NCBI GenBank assembly: GCA_002359635.1
Contig: DENJ01000004.1
Coordinates: forward strand, 40,131 to 51,922
DNA from: Burkholderiales bacterium UBA2647
GTDB taxonomy: Bacteria > Pseudomonadota > Gammaproteobacteria > Burkholderiales > Burkholderiaceae_E
DNA length: 11,792 nt
Reading direction: 5' to 3'
In this document: positions 1 through 7,641 of the stretch, one piece after another
Position numbering within the stretch: position 1 is the first letter of the stretch
How the letters are laid out: each line of letters opens with the position of its first letter
Made by a program: the position numbers and the translations under genes
The notes under the pieces: model-generated
What the model was told of the DNA's origin: nothing
Seen by the model: the letters and a program-made list of their open reading frames with translations, nothing else
Databases searched by the model: none

Positions 1-2265
1 GCGCCGGCGGCGGCATCACCGGATAGCGCATTGCCAGCGTTAACGAATCCCTCAGGGCCTACAGCCTCTGGCGCTGGGCCTGCTTCAAGTACGAGCAAAG
101 GCAGCATTCAACGCTTATCGGGGGATCGTCTTCAACTGAATTTCAGGGATGCCGAGATTGAAGCTGTGGCGGCTGCCTTCTCGCAACTCCTGGGGCGTAG
201 CATTCTGGTCGACGCAAGGGTGAAGGGACGCATGAGCCTTGAGTCACCGCGTCCTGTCAGCAAAGAGCAGGCGCTTGGCTTGTTTCAAGCCGCACTGCGC
301 ATGCAGCTTTTCGCCATGGTTCAAGTTGGCGAAAGTTTGCGGGTGGTACCTGAGGTCGATGCCAAGTTACACGGTGGGCCGGTTCAACTGGGCACCAGCA
401 ATATGCGTCATGCCGAAGAAGTGCAGACAAGGGTTTTCCGGCTTCGCTATGAACTTGCAAACAATATTCTGCCGATCATCAGACCTTTGGTGCCGCCAAA
501 CAACACGATTTCAGCAATGGCGAGTAACAACAGCCTGATCGTGACGGATTACGGATCGAATTTAGAACGTATTGCATTGTTAATCGAGGAGCTTGATGCG
601 CCAGCCAAGGCGGATTTGGTTTCTGTAGCGATTAAACATGCTGCGGCAAGCGATGTGGCTGCTTTGGTTGCTCGGTTGCTTGAAGCCAGCGAGCTTGGAG
701 CAAACGACGTGAGGCTTAAGGTTAGCCTTGTACCCGAGCCCAGAAGCAATGCCTTATTGGTGCGATCGTCATCGCCAGCCCGTATCGAGCAGGTCAGACA
801 ATTGATTGAACAAGTCGATCAACCGTCGGGCAAGCCTGGCAACATCCATGTGGTCTACCTGAAAAACGCCGAAGCGACGCGCCTTGCGCAAACCTTGCGA
901 GGGATTTTAAGCGGTGACGGTACATCGCTAGGCGGCTCGGTTGCCGGTGCCTCAGGTCAAGGGTCTTCTGGCATTTTCCCGAATCAAACACAGCTTGGGG
1001 CTGGCGGCTTTGGAACTGCCCAGCAAAGCGGCGTGCAAGGGCTTCCATCATCGGGCGCTGTCCCCAACATGGCCGGCAGCTTTGGCGGTGGCTTTGCCGG
1101 GCAAGGCTTTGGATCCAATCCTCAAGGTCCATCGAGTGCCGGGCTCGGAGGGCAGAACATGGCGCTGGGCGCTGGGCAGTCGATGCAAGCAGGGGCTGGT
1201 TCGCCATCGGGTCCTGCGACCAGCATCAGCAGACTGGGGGGGGTGGTCATTGCCGCAGACGCGGCAACAAATTCTTTGATCATTACAGCATCTGAACCTG
1301 TATTTCGCGATATCCGCGCGGTCATCGACAGGCTCGATGTTAGACGTGCTCAAGTTTATATCGAGTCGCTGATAGTTGAAGTCAATGCCGATAAGGCTGC
1401 AGAGCTCGGCTTTCAGTGGCAGTTCTTAAACGGTACGGCTTCTGGAGCGAGTCGAGCAATCGGGGGAACGAACCTGTCAGCACGCGGGGAAGGTACCAAT
1501 ATTCTCGATCTCACCACGAATGTGCTGGGGGCCGCTCAGGGCCTCAATATCGGGGTTATCCGCAACAGTCCTTTGCCAGGCGTCGGGTCGAATACGACGG
1601 GGCTGATTAATCTCGGAGTGCTTGCCAACGCTTTGCAATCGCGCGCCAACGGCAATGTGCTTGCAACGCCTAATCTTTTGACGCTGGACAACGAAGAGGC
1701 GCGCATCATCATCGGACAAAACGTTCCCTTTGTGACAGGGTCATATGTGAATACCGGTGCCGGTGGCGGTGTGGTGAATCCCTTTCAAACCGTTGAACGA
1801 CGCGATGTGGGAACAACACTTCGCGTCAGGCCTCAGGTTTCTGAGGGCGGCACGGTCAAGCTTGCGATTTACCAGGAAGTTTCGAGTATTCAGGACAAAA
1901 CGCTAAGCGCTGGTTTAATCACCAACCGGCGAGCGATTGAATCCAATGTGCTTGTCGACGATGGCCAGATTATTGTGTTGGGCGGTTTGATTGAGGACCG
2001 CAGCAGCGGCGATACCCAGTCGGTGCCGATTCTGGGCGATATACCGATTGCAGGCCAACTTTTTCGCTACGACGCACGTTCGCGCAACAAGACCAATCTC
2101 TTGGTTTTTCTCAGGCCACGGGTGTTGCGCAGCGCCGAGGCAGCATCAGCACTCACGCAAGACCGTTATGAATTTATGCGTGGTGCGCAGCTAGAGCAAT
2201 CGCTTCCCGCCGGCGTGTTGATGCCGAAGCAGGAAAGCCCTGTTTTGCCCGGGATCAGTCGATGA
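1..2265 (+). CDS. gspD: Type II secretion system outer-membrane secretin GspD (5' partial)
   Basis: GspD forms the multimeric outer-membrane channel through which the type II secretion system releases folded periplasmic proteins. The frame is open to the left edge and no signal peptide is visible, so the true start lies upstream; the TTG at 31 is not a credible start. Domains in order: a Pro/Ala/Ser-rich linker, N0 (about nt 127-354, beginning LQLNFRDAEIEAV), N1 (about 427-606), N2 (about 613-825), an N3 split by a Gly/Ser/Gln-rich insertion (910-1236), and the secretin core (about 1348-2130). The core has the family's late motif VLGGLIEDR and the closing LLVFLRPRVLRS strand. About 44 residues follow the core and could be a pilotin-binding S-type tail (inference). 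The TGA stop (2263-2265) overlaps the gspE ATG, so the two are translationally coupled. A type IV pilus or phage secretin is less likely because gspE and gspF of the Gsp type follow. Confidence 0.95.
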   Translation, partial: APAAASPDSALPALTNPSGPTASGAGPASSTSKGSIQRLSGDRLQLNFRDAEIEAVAAAFSQLLGRSILVDARVKGRMSLESPRPVSKEQALGLFQAALRMQLFAMVQVGESLRVVPEVDAKLHGGPVQLGTSNMRHAEEVQTRVFRLRYELANNILPIIRPLVPPNNTISAMASNNSLIVTDYGSNLERIALLIEELDAPAKADLVSVAIKHAAASDVAALVARLLEASELGANDVRLKVSLVPEPRSNALLVRSSSPARIEQVRQLIEQVDQPSGKPGNIHVVYLKNAEATRLAQTLRGILSGDGTSLGGSVAGASGQGSSGIFPNQTQLGAGGFGTAQQSGVQGLPSSGAVPNMAGSFGGGFAGQGFGSNPQGPSSAGLGGQNMALGAGQSMQAGAGSPSGPATSISRLGGVVIAADAATNSLIITASEPVFRDIRAVIDRLDVRRAQVYIESLIVEVNADKAAELGFQWQFLNGTASGASRAIGGTNLSARGEGTNILDLTTNVLGAAQGLNIGVIRNSPLPGVGSNTTGLINLGVLANALQSRANGNVLATPNLLTLDNEEARIIIGQNVPFVTGSYVNTGAGGGVVNPFQTVERRDVGTTLRVRPQVSEGGTVKLAIYQEVSSIQDKTLSAGLITNRRAIESNVLVDDGQIIVLGGLIEDRSSGDTQSVPILGDIPIAGQLFRYDARSRNKTNLLVFLRPRVLRSAEAASALTQDRYEFMRGAQLEQSLPAGVLMPKQESPVLPGISR
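910..1236 (+). other. Gly/Ser/Ala/Gln-rich low-complexity insertion inside the GspD N3 domain
   Basis: About 109 codons between the first half of N3 (ends near LAQTLRGILSG) and its second half (resumes near GGVVIAADAATNSLII) encode almost only Gly, Ser, Ala, Gln, Pro and Phe, with recurrent GxGF and GGxGF motifs and no predicted regular structure. The reading frame is intact across it. Secretins of this family commonly carry a Gly/Ser-rich loop in N3; this one is long. It ends at a run of eight G bases (1236-1243). Confidence 0.8.
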
Positions 2266-3728
2266 GTTTCGATGATGCGGCTTGGGTGCCGGTTTCCCCC
2301 GCCCGATTCATGCCTTATAGCTTTGCGCGCAGTCATCACCTGCTGATCAAAGCCGAGGACGCGGGACGCTTGTTGGTGCAGCACAGTGAACTGAGCAGCA
2401 AGGCTGGACTCAATGAGCTTTATCGGGTGTTGGATCAGGAAATTGTTCTACAAAGCTTGCCCAAAGAGCAGTTGGAACGCGATATCGCACAGGCCTATGC
2501 CAGACAAGATGGTTCGGCTGCCGCGGTGGTGGATGCCGTTGAAAGCGATCTCGATTTAAGTCAGCTGATGCAAGAAGTGCCAAGGGTTGAGGATTTGCTT
2601 GATGCTCAGGACGATGCACCGATCATCCGAATGATCAACGCCTTGCTTACGCAGGCCGTGCGCGATGGTGCTTCTGATATTCATATCGAAGCCTTTGAGC
2701 ATTTCTCGCTCGTTCGTTTTCGTATCGATGGGAATCTGCGGGATGTTGCAAGGCCCCGACGCGAATTGCATGCTGCTTTGCTCTCTCGCATCAAGATTCT
2801 GGCATCGCTTGATATTGCTGAAAAGCGCTTGCCACAGGATGGCAGGATGACCTTAAAAGTGGCAGGTAAGGCCATTGACGTGCGCGTGTCGACGCTCCCG
2901 ACAGGGCATGGCGAGCGGGCCGTACTCCGCTTGCTCGATAAGCAGGCAGGACGGCTCGATTTGAAGGCGCTTGGTTTGGGCGACGAAACCCGCGCTGCGC
3001 TGAGCAAACTGGTGCGACAACCTCATGGGATTGTGTTGGTCACTGGCCCAACAGGATCTGGCAAAACAACAACGCTTTACGCGGCTTTAGGGCAACTCGA
3101 CACTAATGTAACGAATATCTTAACGGTTGAAGATCCGATCGAATATGACTTGGAAGGTGTCGGGCAGACGCAGGTCAATGCCCGTATCGATATGGATTTC
3201 GCAAGAGCATTGAGAGCGATTCTTCGTCAAGATCCCGATGTGGTCATGATCGGCGAAATCCGTGATCTGGAGACCGCTCAGATTGCGGTGCAAGCCTCGC
3301 TGACGGGCCATTTGGTGCTTGCCACCTTGCACACGAATGATGCCATTGCCGCGGTAACAAGGCTTGTGGATATGGGTATTGAAGCGTTCTTATTATCATC
3401 AAGTTTACTGGGCGTACTTTCCCAGCGCTTGATTCGATTGCTTTGTGTTGCCTGCAAAACCCCGGATCCCCTGCATCCGGGCGCCTGGCGTGCGGTCGGT
3501 TGTGCTGCCTGTGCTCAAAGCGGTTTTCGAGGGCGGGCAGCGATCTGTGAACTCCTGCTGGTCAATGAACCGATGCAAGCGCTTATTCACGAAGGCGCAT
3601 CGGAGGCCCGAATGCGTGAACTTGCTCAAATCGGCGGATTTAAGAGTATGCGTGAGGACGCGCAGCGGTGGGTGCGTGCGGGCCTGACCAGCGTCGATGA
3701 GGTGATCCGCGTGACCCGCGACGCTTAA
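2262..3728 (+). CDS. gspE: Type II secretion system ATPase GspE
   Basis: Cytoplasmic hexameric secretion ATPase that powers assembly of the T2SS pseudopilus. The 488-residue protein is of usual family length. Residues about 1-110 form the N1E-type domain that contacts GspL (PYSFARSHHLLI near the start). The N2E domain follows (DGASDIHIEAF at 135-145, RLPQDGRM at 189-196). The motor domain has Walker A GPTGSGKT (262-269), Asp box ILTVEDPIEY (286-295), Walker B DVVMIGEIRD (326-335) and His box TGHLVLATLHTND (348-360). A tetracysteine zinc site is present (C395, C398, C414, C417) with only 15 residues between the CxxC pairs. That zinc site supports GspE or PilB-type export ATPase rather than a PilT retraction ATPase. 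The ATG sits in an ATGA overlap with the gspD stop; gspF follows 7 bases after the TAA. Confidence 0.96.
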   Translation: MSFDDAAWVPVSPARFMPYSFARSHHLLIKAEDAGRLLVQHSELSSKAGLNELYRVLDQEIVLQSLPKEQLERDIAQAYARQDGSAAAVVDAVESDLDLSQLMQEVPRVEDLLDAQDDAPIIRMINALLTQAVRDGASDIHIEAFEHFSLVRFRIDGNLRDVARPRRELHAALLSRIKILASLDIAEKRLPQDGRMTLKVAGKAIDVRVSTLPTGHGERAVLRLLDKQAGRLDLKALGLGDETRAALSKLVRQPHGIVLVTGPTGSGKTTTLYAALGQLDTNVTNILTVEDPIEYDLEGVGQTQVNARIDMDFARALRAILRQDPDVVMIGEIRDLETAQIAVQASLTGHLVLATLHTNDAIAAVTRLVDMGIEAFLLSSSLLGVLSQRLIRLLCVACKTPDPLHPGAWRAVGCAACAQSGFRGRAAICELLLVNEPMQALIHEGASEARMRELAQIGGFKSMREDAQRWVRAGLTSVDEVIRVTRDA

Positions 3729-3735
3729 ACTCAGC

Positions 3736-4950
3736 ATGGCAGCATTTCGTTTTGAAGCTTTACGTGGCGATGGCAAACGTGAAAGCGGCTATCTTGATGC
3801 GGAGTCGATGCGCCAAGCGCGCTCGATGTTGCGTGAGCGGGGTCTTATTTGCTTGCAATTAGAGCGCTCAGAGCAAAGTAAGGCACAAAGCCGAGATATC
3901 GCCTGGTTCGCAGGCAGGATTAATGCTGCATCGCTCGCTAACGCGACAAGACAACTCGCCAGTCTTGTTGCTGCCAGGCTGCCTTTGGAGCGTGCCTTGC
4001 TCGCGGTGGTTGAACAAGCTGAAGAAGCAAGGCTTCGTGACCTGATCGCCGCGGTTCGAAGCGAAGTGGTTGCAGGCCAGTCGCTTGCGAAAGCCCTCGC
4101 CGCCTATCCTCGGGATTTCCCCGAGACCTATCGGGCAGTGATCGCTGCGGGTGAGCAGTCGGGCGATCTGGCGCCTGTGTTGTTACGATTGGCATCAGAT
4201 TTAGAGCGATCCGGGCAATTGACTCAGAAGATAGGCCTCGCCCTTGTTTATCCGGCAATCGTCAGCCTGGTTGCGATTGCTGTGGTGATCGCGCTGATGA
4301 GTACCGTGGTACCTCAGGTTGTACAGGTTTTTGCAAGCACGCGGCAAACGCTGCCTTGGCTTACCCAGGTGCTGATTACTGCGTCTGATGCGATCCTCAA
4401 CCACGGTTTTCATGCCGCCGTTTTTGCGCTTGCGGCAAGCCTGCTTTTTTTCCGCGCGATGAAGGAAAAAAGCTTCAGACGCATGGTTGATCGGCGGCTC
4501 ATTGCATTACCGGTTTTGGGTCGATTGATCATCGACTGGAATACCGCAAGGTTCGCCTCAACCCTTGCCATGCTGGTGGCATCAGGCGTGCCATTGATGC
4601 CGGCACTGGTGGCAGCGGCCAGTACGGTGGGTAATCTGGTGATGCGCGAGGCGGTGATCCTGGCGCTTGAGCGGGTACGCGAGGGGATGAGTCTCTCGAA
4701 GGCCTTGGCTGATGCACCGGGTTTTCCGCCTTTGCTTAAGCATTTGATCGCAAGCGGTGAGGCAACCGGTGATCTTGACAAAATGCTTGATCAGGCGGCG
4801 ATCGTCGCGACCGCACAGGCTGAGCGCCGGGCGCTTTTGACCACCAGCATTCTTGAGCCGCTGATGATTCTTGTGATGGGCGCTATTGTGCTGACGATTG
4901 TGCTGGCGGTGATGATGCCCATCCTTGATATGAATGCGCTTGTACGCTGA
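3736..4950 (+). CDS. gspF: Type II secretion system inner-membrane platform protein GspF
   Basis: Polytopic inner-membrane protein of the T2SS assembly platform that links the GspE ATPase to pseudopilus growth. At 404 residues it matches the family's usual length. A short N-terminal region (FRFEALRGDGKRESGYLDA) starts the protein, followed by two tandem T2SSF cytoplasmic domains (about 68-165 and 271-365). Each carries the family motif type AAGEQSGDL (137-145) and ASGEATGDL (339-347). Hydrophobic segments fit three membrane helices at about 168-195, 220-240 and 372-397. There is no strong Shine-Dalgarno sequence before the ATG; translation probably continues from gspE, whose stop is 7 bases upstream. 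The gene downstream is yqgE, not a pseudopilin gene, so the gsp cluster ends here on this side. Confidence 0.95.
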   Translation: MAAFRFEALRGDGKRESGYLDAESMRQARSMLRERGLICLQLERSEQSKAQSRDIAWFAGRINAASLANATRQLASLVAARLPLERALLAVVEQAEEARLRDLIAAVRSEVVAGQSLAKALAAYPRDFPETYRAVIAAGEQSGDLAPVLLRLASDLERSGQLTQKIGLALVYPAIVSLVAIAVVIALMSTVVPQVVQVFASTRQTLPWLTQVLITASDAILNHGFHAAVFALAASLLFFRAMKEKSFRRMVDRRLIALPVLGRLIIDWNTARFASTLAMLVASGVPLMPALVAAASTVGNLVMREAVILALERVREGMSLSKALADAPGFPPLLKHLIASGEATGDLDKMLDQAAIVATAQAERRALLTTSILEPLMILVMGAIVLTIVLAVMMPILDMNALVR

Positions 4951-5003
4951 TTGGCGCCGAGGACTGTGGGCTTGATACACTTGAGCCAACTTGAGGTCGA
5001 GTC
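4951..5003 (+). promoter_or_regulatory. gspF-yqgE gap with ribosome binding site and weak promoter candidate
   Basis: The 53-base gap holds a good Shine-Dalgarno sequence (TTGAGG, 4991-4996) 7 bases before the yqgE ATG. A weak sigma-70-like pair is possible: TTGGCG (4951-4956) and GATACA (4974-4979) spaced by 17 bases; the -10 matches the consensus poorly. ACTTGAG occurs twice with a 10-base period (4979-4985 and 4989-4995), the second copy overlapping the ribosome binding site. I see no terminator hairpin after gspF, so read-through from the gsp genes into yqgE is possible. Confidence 0.35.
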
Positions 5004-5594
5004 ATGACAGCGTCGCAACACCCCGAACACCCAGCCTACTTTACAGACTTTTCGAACCACTTTCTGGTGGCTATGCCTGCTATGGCTGACCCGAATTTTT
5101 CCGGGACGGTGGTCTATTTGGCCGAACACTCGCCAAAAGGGGCGCTTGGCATCGTGGTGAATCGACCGCTTGAGATTGATTTAGGCAATCTTTTTGAGCG
5201 CATCAGTCTCAAGCTTCAGGACCCAAGTTTTGCTTCACAGCCGGTTTTTTCGGGTGGCCCTGTGCAAAACGACCGTGGCTTTGTGCTGCATTCGCCTGCA
5301 GGCACTTTTAATTCAAGCATTCACGTCGGTTCAGATATTGCGCTCACTTCCTCCAAGGATGTGCTGGAAGCGGTGGCAGAGGGCAGGGGTCCGGAGCGGC
5401 TGTTGATGGCGCTTGGCTACGCTGGCTGGGGAGAGGGGCAGCTTGAAGAAGAAATTGCTGCAAACGCATGGCTTACGGTACCGGCGAGTCCATCGCTGAT
5501 GTTTGAGGTCCCGGTCGAGCAACGCTTTCACCATGCCTTTGGTCTTTTAGGTATTCATCCGATGTTTTTATCATCAGCCGCGGGACATGCCTGA
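5004..5594 (+). CDS. yqgE: YqgE/AlgH family protein
   Basis: A conserved cytoplasmic protein of the YqgE/AlgH (DUF179) family whose biochemical role is not settled; AlgH was named for an effect on alginate regulation in Pseudomonas. The 196 residues cover the whole domain: FLVAMPAMADPNFSGTVVYL near the N-terminus, KGALGIVVNRP, the VFSGGPVQNDRGFVLH motif, LGYAGWGEGQLEEEIAANAW in the second half and a C-terminal GHA. The start is chosen by the TTGAGG ribosome binding site 7 bases upstream. The last 8 bases overlap the start of ruvX, a pairing that is conserved across many proteobacteria and suggests a shared transcript. Nothing in the sequence suggests loss of function. Confidence 0.95.
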   Translation: MTASQHPEHPAYFTDFSNHFLVAMPAMADPNFSGTVVYLAEHSPKGALGIVVNRPLEIDLGNLFERISLKLQDPSFASQPVFSGGPVQNDRGFVLHSPAGTFNSSIHVGSDIALTSSKDVLEAVAEGRGPERLLMALGYAGWGEGQLEEEIAANAWLTVPASPSLMFEVPVEQRFHHAFGLLGIHPMFLSSAAGHA

Positions 5595-6021
5595 GACCCA
5601 GATTGTTCTGGGATTTGATGTCAGTTTAAATCGTGTCGGTGTTGCCATTGGCAACCGAATCACCCGTGACGCGAGGCCACTCATGCAGATCAATAGCCCT
5701 GATAAGCAGCACCGCTTTGCCGAGATCGCGCGACTGATTTCGGCATGGGAACCGGAGACCTTGGTGGTCGGTGTTCCAAGCCATCCGGACGGTGCACCGC
5801 TACCCAACACCACTTTTTGCCTTCGATTCGCAAACCAGTTACGCGGTCGTTTTTCAATGCCTGTGGCTGAAGTTAATGAAAATTATTCAAGCGTTGTGGC
5901 CAAAGCCTCCGCAAAGGCGCCGGATCTCGCAAACTCGACGCGCTTGGCCCAACGACAGCGCGACGATTGGTTTGATGCGCAGGCTGCAGTGCAAATATTA
6001 GAGCAATATCTGCATCAATGA
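5587..6021 (+). CDS. ruvX: RuvX/YqgF family RNase H-fold nuclease (putative pre-16S rRNA processing / Holliday junction resolvase)
   Basis: RuvX/YqgF proteins have an RNase H fold and are linked to 5' maturation of 16S rRNA and, in some species, Holliday junction cleavage. The 144-residue length is normal. The first strand with catalytic Asp is seen (VLGFDVSLNRVGVAIGN, D11), then LVVGVPSHPDG, RFANQLRGRF and a C-terminal WFDAQAAVQIL with D130. The usual DER motif before an SS pair is replaced by N97-E98-N99, and the Gly after the first FDV is Ser13. The three acidic positions expected for metal binding (D11, E98, D130) remain, so activity is plausible. The ATG lies inside the end of yqgE (8-base overlap). 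The gene ends 8 bases from the convergent manC stop, with no terminator hairpin visible between them. Confidence 0.9.
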   Translation: MPETQIVLGFDVSLNRVGVAIGNRITRDARPLMQINSPDKQHRFAEIARLISAWEPETLVVGVPSHPDGAPLPNTTFCLRFANQLRGRFSMPVAEVNENYSSVVAKASAKAPDLANSTRLAQRQRDDWFDAQAAVQILEQYLHQ

Positions 6022-6029
6022 GATCCCGA

Positions 6030-7553
6030 TTAAGCCCTGCCGTATTGATCAGAAAATCGAACAATATCGTCCTCATCAAGATAGCTGCCCGATTGGACTT
6101 CGATCATTTCCAAGGGGACTTTCCCGGGGTTTTCAAGCCTGTGTTTCACCCCCAGGGGAATATAAGTTGATTGATTTTCCGTGAGCAAAAATATTTCCTC
6201 GCCGCGGGTCACTTTTGCTGTGCCTTTAACAACGATCCAATGTTCAGCACGATGATGATGCATTTGCAAGGATAGCGCAGAGCCGGGGTTGACGGTGATA
6301 CGTTTGACCAGGAATCGATCACCGGCATCGATGGCGTCGTAGGCGCCCCAAGGACGGACAACGCGGCGGTGTAAACGTGCTTGACTGACCCCCAGCCGGT
6401 CCAAAGCTGCGACGGCGTCTTTGACCTGCTCAACCGAGGATTTGTGCGCCACGAGAAGCGCATCGGGGGTGTCGACAATCAAAAGATCGTTAACGCCGAC
6501 GGTGACGACCGGTCGTTGCGGCGCGTAAACGAAATTATCGTGACTATCACACAGGGTATAGGCGGACCCGATACGACGATTGCCTTGCTCATCCGGATTG
6601 CAACTGATTTCTGCAACGGATGTCCAACTGCCGACGTCGCTCCAGGCCCCGGTGAAGGGCACCATGGCGACCTTGTCATGTTTCTCAAGGACCGCATAGT
6701 CGATGCTGATGCTCTGGGCATTTGAAAAGGAAGGCCCTAAGCTCAGGTCATCGGCTTCTGCAGCGGCCGCCTTGAGGGGGCTGGTTTCAGCCCTCGGGCG
6801 GCTCGTCTGTGCACCGGTCAAAGATTCCTCGCAGGCTTGGCTCACCTGCTCGAGCATGCCTGGGCAATGTTTTCTTGCTGAATCGATTGCAACAGCAGCC
6901 TTAACCAGGAAGATTCCGGCATTCCAAAAGTGTCCGCCTTCCAGGAGCATGGATTGCGCGCGTTCGAGGCTGGGCTTTTCGACAAAGGCTTTGATCGGAT
7001 AGGCACCATGGGGATTGCCACCGGCTGCCATCGCATCCTGCGCTGAATCGCTGTCAAGCGCGATGTAGCCGTAACCTGTTGCCGGATAGCTCGGTAAAAC
7101 ACCTGCAATCACCCACCAGCCAGCTTGGGCTTTTTCAACGCCTGCCCGCACCGATCGGGCGAAAGCCTGCGCATCGGGAATGAAGTTATCGGCAGGTACA
7201 ACAAGCATCAACGCCTCTGGACCCGCTCGCTTTTCAAGCGCTAGGGCTGCCGCAAGTATGGCCGGCGCCGTGTTGCGCCCACTCGGTTCGAGCAGCAAGT
7301 TGCAAGTAAGGCCCACCTCAGTCATGGCTTCGCGCGCCAGGAAGCGATGCTCGGCTGCGGTAATCAGCATGAGCCTGTCTGTCTCGGGCGCTGCCAGCAA
7401 AGGTTTGAGACGTTCTGCGGTGAGACTCAGCAAGCTCTTTCCCTGGATGAGCGGTACAAATTGCTTAGGAAATTGTTGTCGCGACAAAGGCCACAGGCGG
7501 GTGCCTGAGCCGCCGCACAAAATCACTGGATGGATGACTGCTTTGGTGGTCAT
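6030..7553 (-). CDS. manC: Bifunctional mannose-1-phosphate guanylyltransferase / mannose-6-phosphate isomerase (ManC/AlgA type)
   Basis: Makes GDP-mannose from mannose-1-phosphate and GTP and, through its C-terminal domain, interconverts fructose-6-phosphate and mannose-6-phosphate. GDP-mannose feeds O-antigen, capsule, exopolysaccharide or GDP-fucose/rhamnose synthesis. The chosen ATG (complement of 7551-7553) begins MTTKAVIHPVILCGGSGTRL and gives 507 residues; the open frame continues 73 codons upstream, but that part crosses the divergent promoter region and the pyrR start and has no family similarity I recognise. The nucleotidyltransferase signature GGSGTRLWPLSR is at 14-25, FVEKP at 190-194, HFWNAGIF at 208-215, SIDYAVLEK at 283-291. 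The cupin-type isomerase domain has QMHHHRAEHW (430-439) and YIPLGVKHRLENPG (464-477). An Ala/Ser-rich loop at about 245-275 looks like an insertion. It is the only minus-strand gene in the window and no other GDP-sugar gene is adjacent. Confidence 0.94.
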   Translation of the reverse strand: MTTKAVIHPVILCGGSGTRLWPLSRQQFPKQFVPLIQGKSLLSLTAERLKPLLAAPETDRLMLITAAEHRFLAREAMTEVGLTCNLLLEPSGRNTAPAILAAALALEKRAGPEALMLVVPADNFIPDAQAFARSVRAGVEKAQAGWWVIAGVLPSYPATGYGYIALDSDSAQDAMAAGGNPHGAYPIKAFVEKPSLERAQSMLLEGGHFWNAGIFLVKAAVAIDSARKHCPGMLEQVSQACEESLTGAQTSRPRAETSPLKAAAAEADDLSLGPSFSNAQSISIDYAVLEKHDKVAMVPFTGAWSDVGSWTSVAEISCNPDEQGNRRIGSAYTLCDSHDNFVYAPQRPVVTVGVNDLLIVDTPDALLVAHKSSVEQVKDAVAALDRLGVSQARLHRRVVRPWGAYDAIDAGDRFLVKRITVNPGSALSLQMHHHRAEHWIVVKGTAKVTRGEEIFLLTENQSTYIPLGVKHRLENPGKVPLEMIEVQSGSYLDEDDIVRFSDQYGRA

Positions 7554-7641
7554 AAGCCGGATTTCCGAAAATAAGTTCCCAAGTTTAATATCGGGAGCAC
7601 AAAATCCAGTCTGCCGTGTTTGATGGCTCAAGGGAATCAAG
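7554..7641. promoter_or_regulatory. Divergent manC/pyrR intergenic promoter region
   Basis: These 88 bases must hold the promoters for both manC (-) and the pyr operon (+), unless pyrR is read from elsewhere. On the + strand, TTTAAT (7584-7589, one mismatch to TATAAT) lies 16 bases after TTTCCG (7562-7567), a weak -35; this would give a leader of about 45 bases before pyrR. The AAGGGA at 7630-7635 is a good ribosome binding site 6 bases before the pyrR ATG. On the - strand I see only a weak GGAA ribosome binding site about 9 bases before manC and no clear promoter. No PyrR-type antiterminator or terminator pair is visible in this leader. Confidence 0.45.

Noticed and set aside
31..33. TTG as a start codon of gspD
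   Set aside because: The frame is open to the window edge, the protein would lack a signal peptide, and no ribosome binding site precedes it. The gene simply begins outside the window.
3732..3744. The 13 bases TCAGCATGGCAGC occur at the gspF start and again at the pyrB leader start (8214-8226)
   Set aside because: The match is short, ends right after the shared start-codon context, and extends into unrelated sequence on both sides; probably chance.
4582..4989. Long minus-strand open frame opposite gspF (and similar ones opposite gspD and pyrR)
   Set aside because: Composition is biased as expected from reading the complement of a coding frame; no motifs or ribosome binding sites, and the plus-strand genes are certain.
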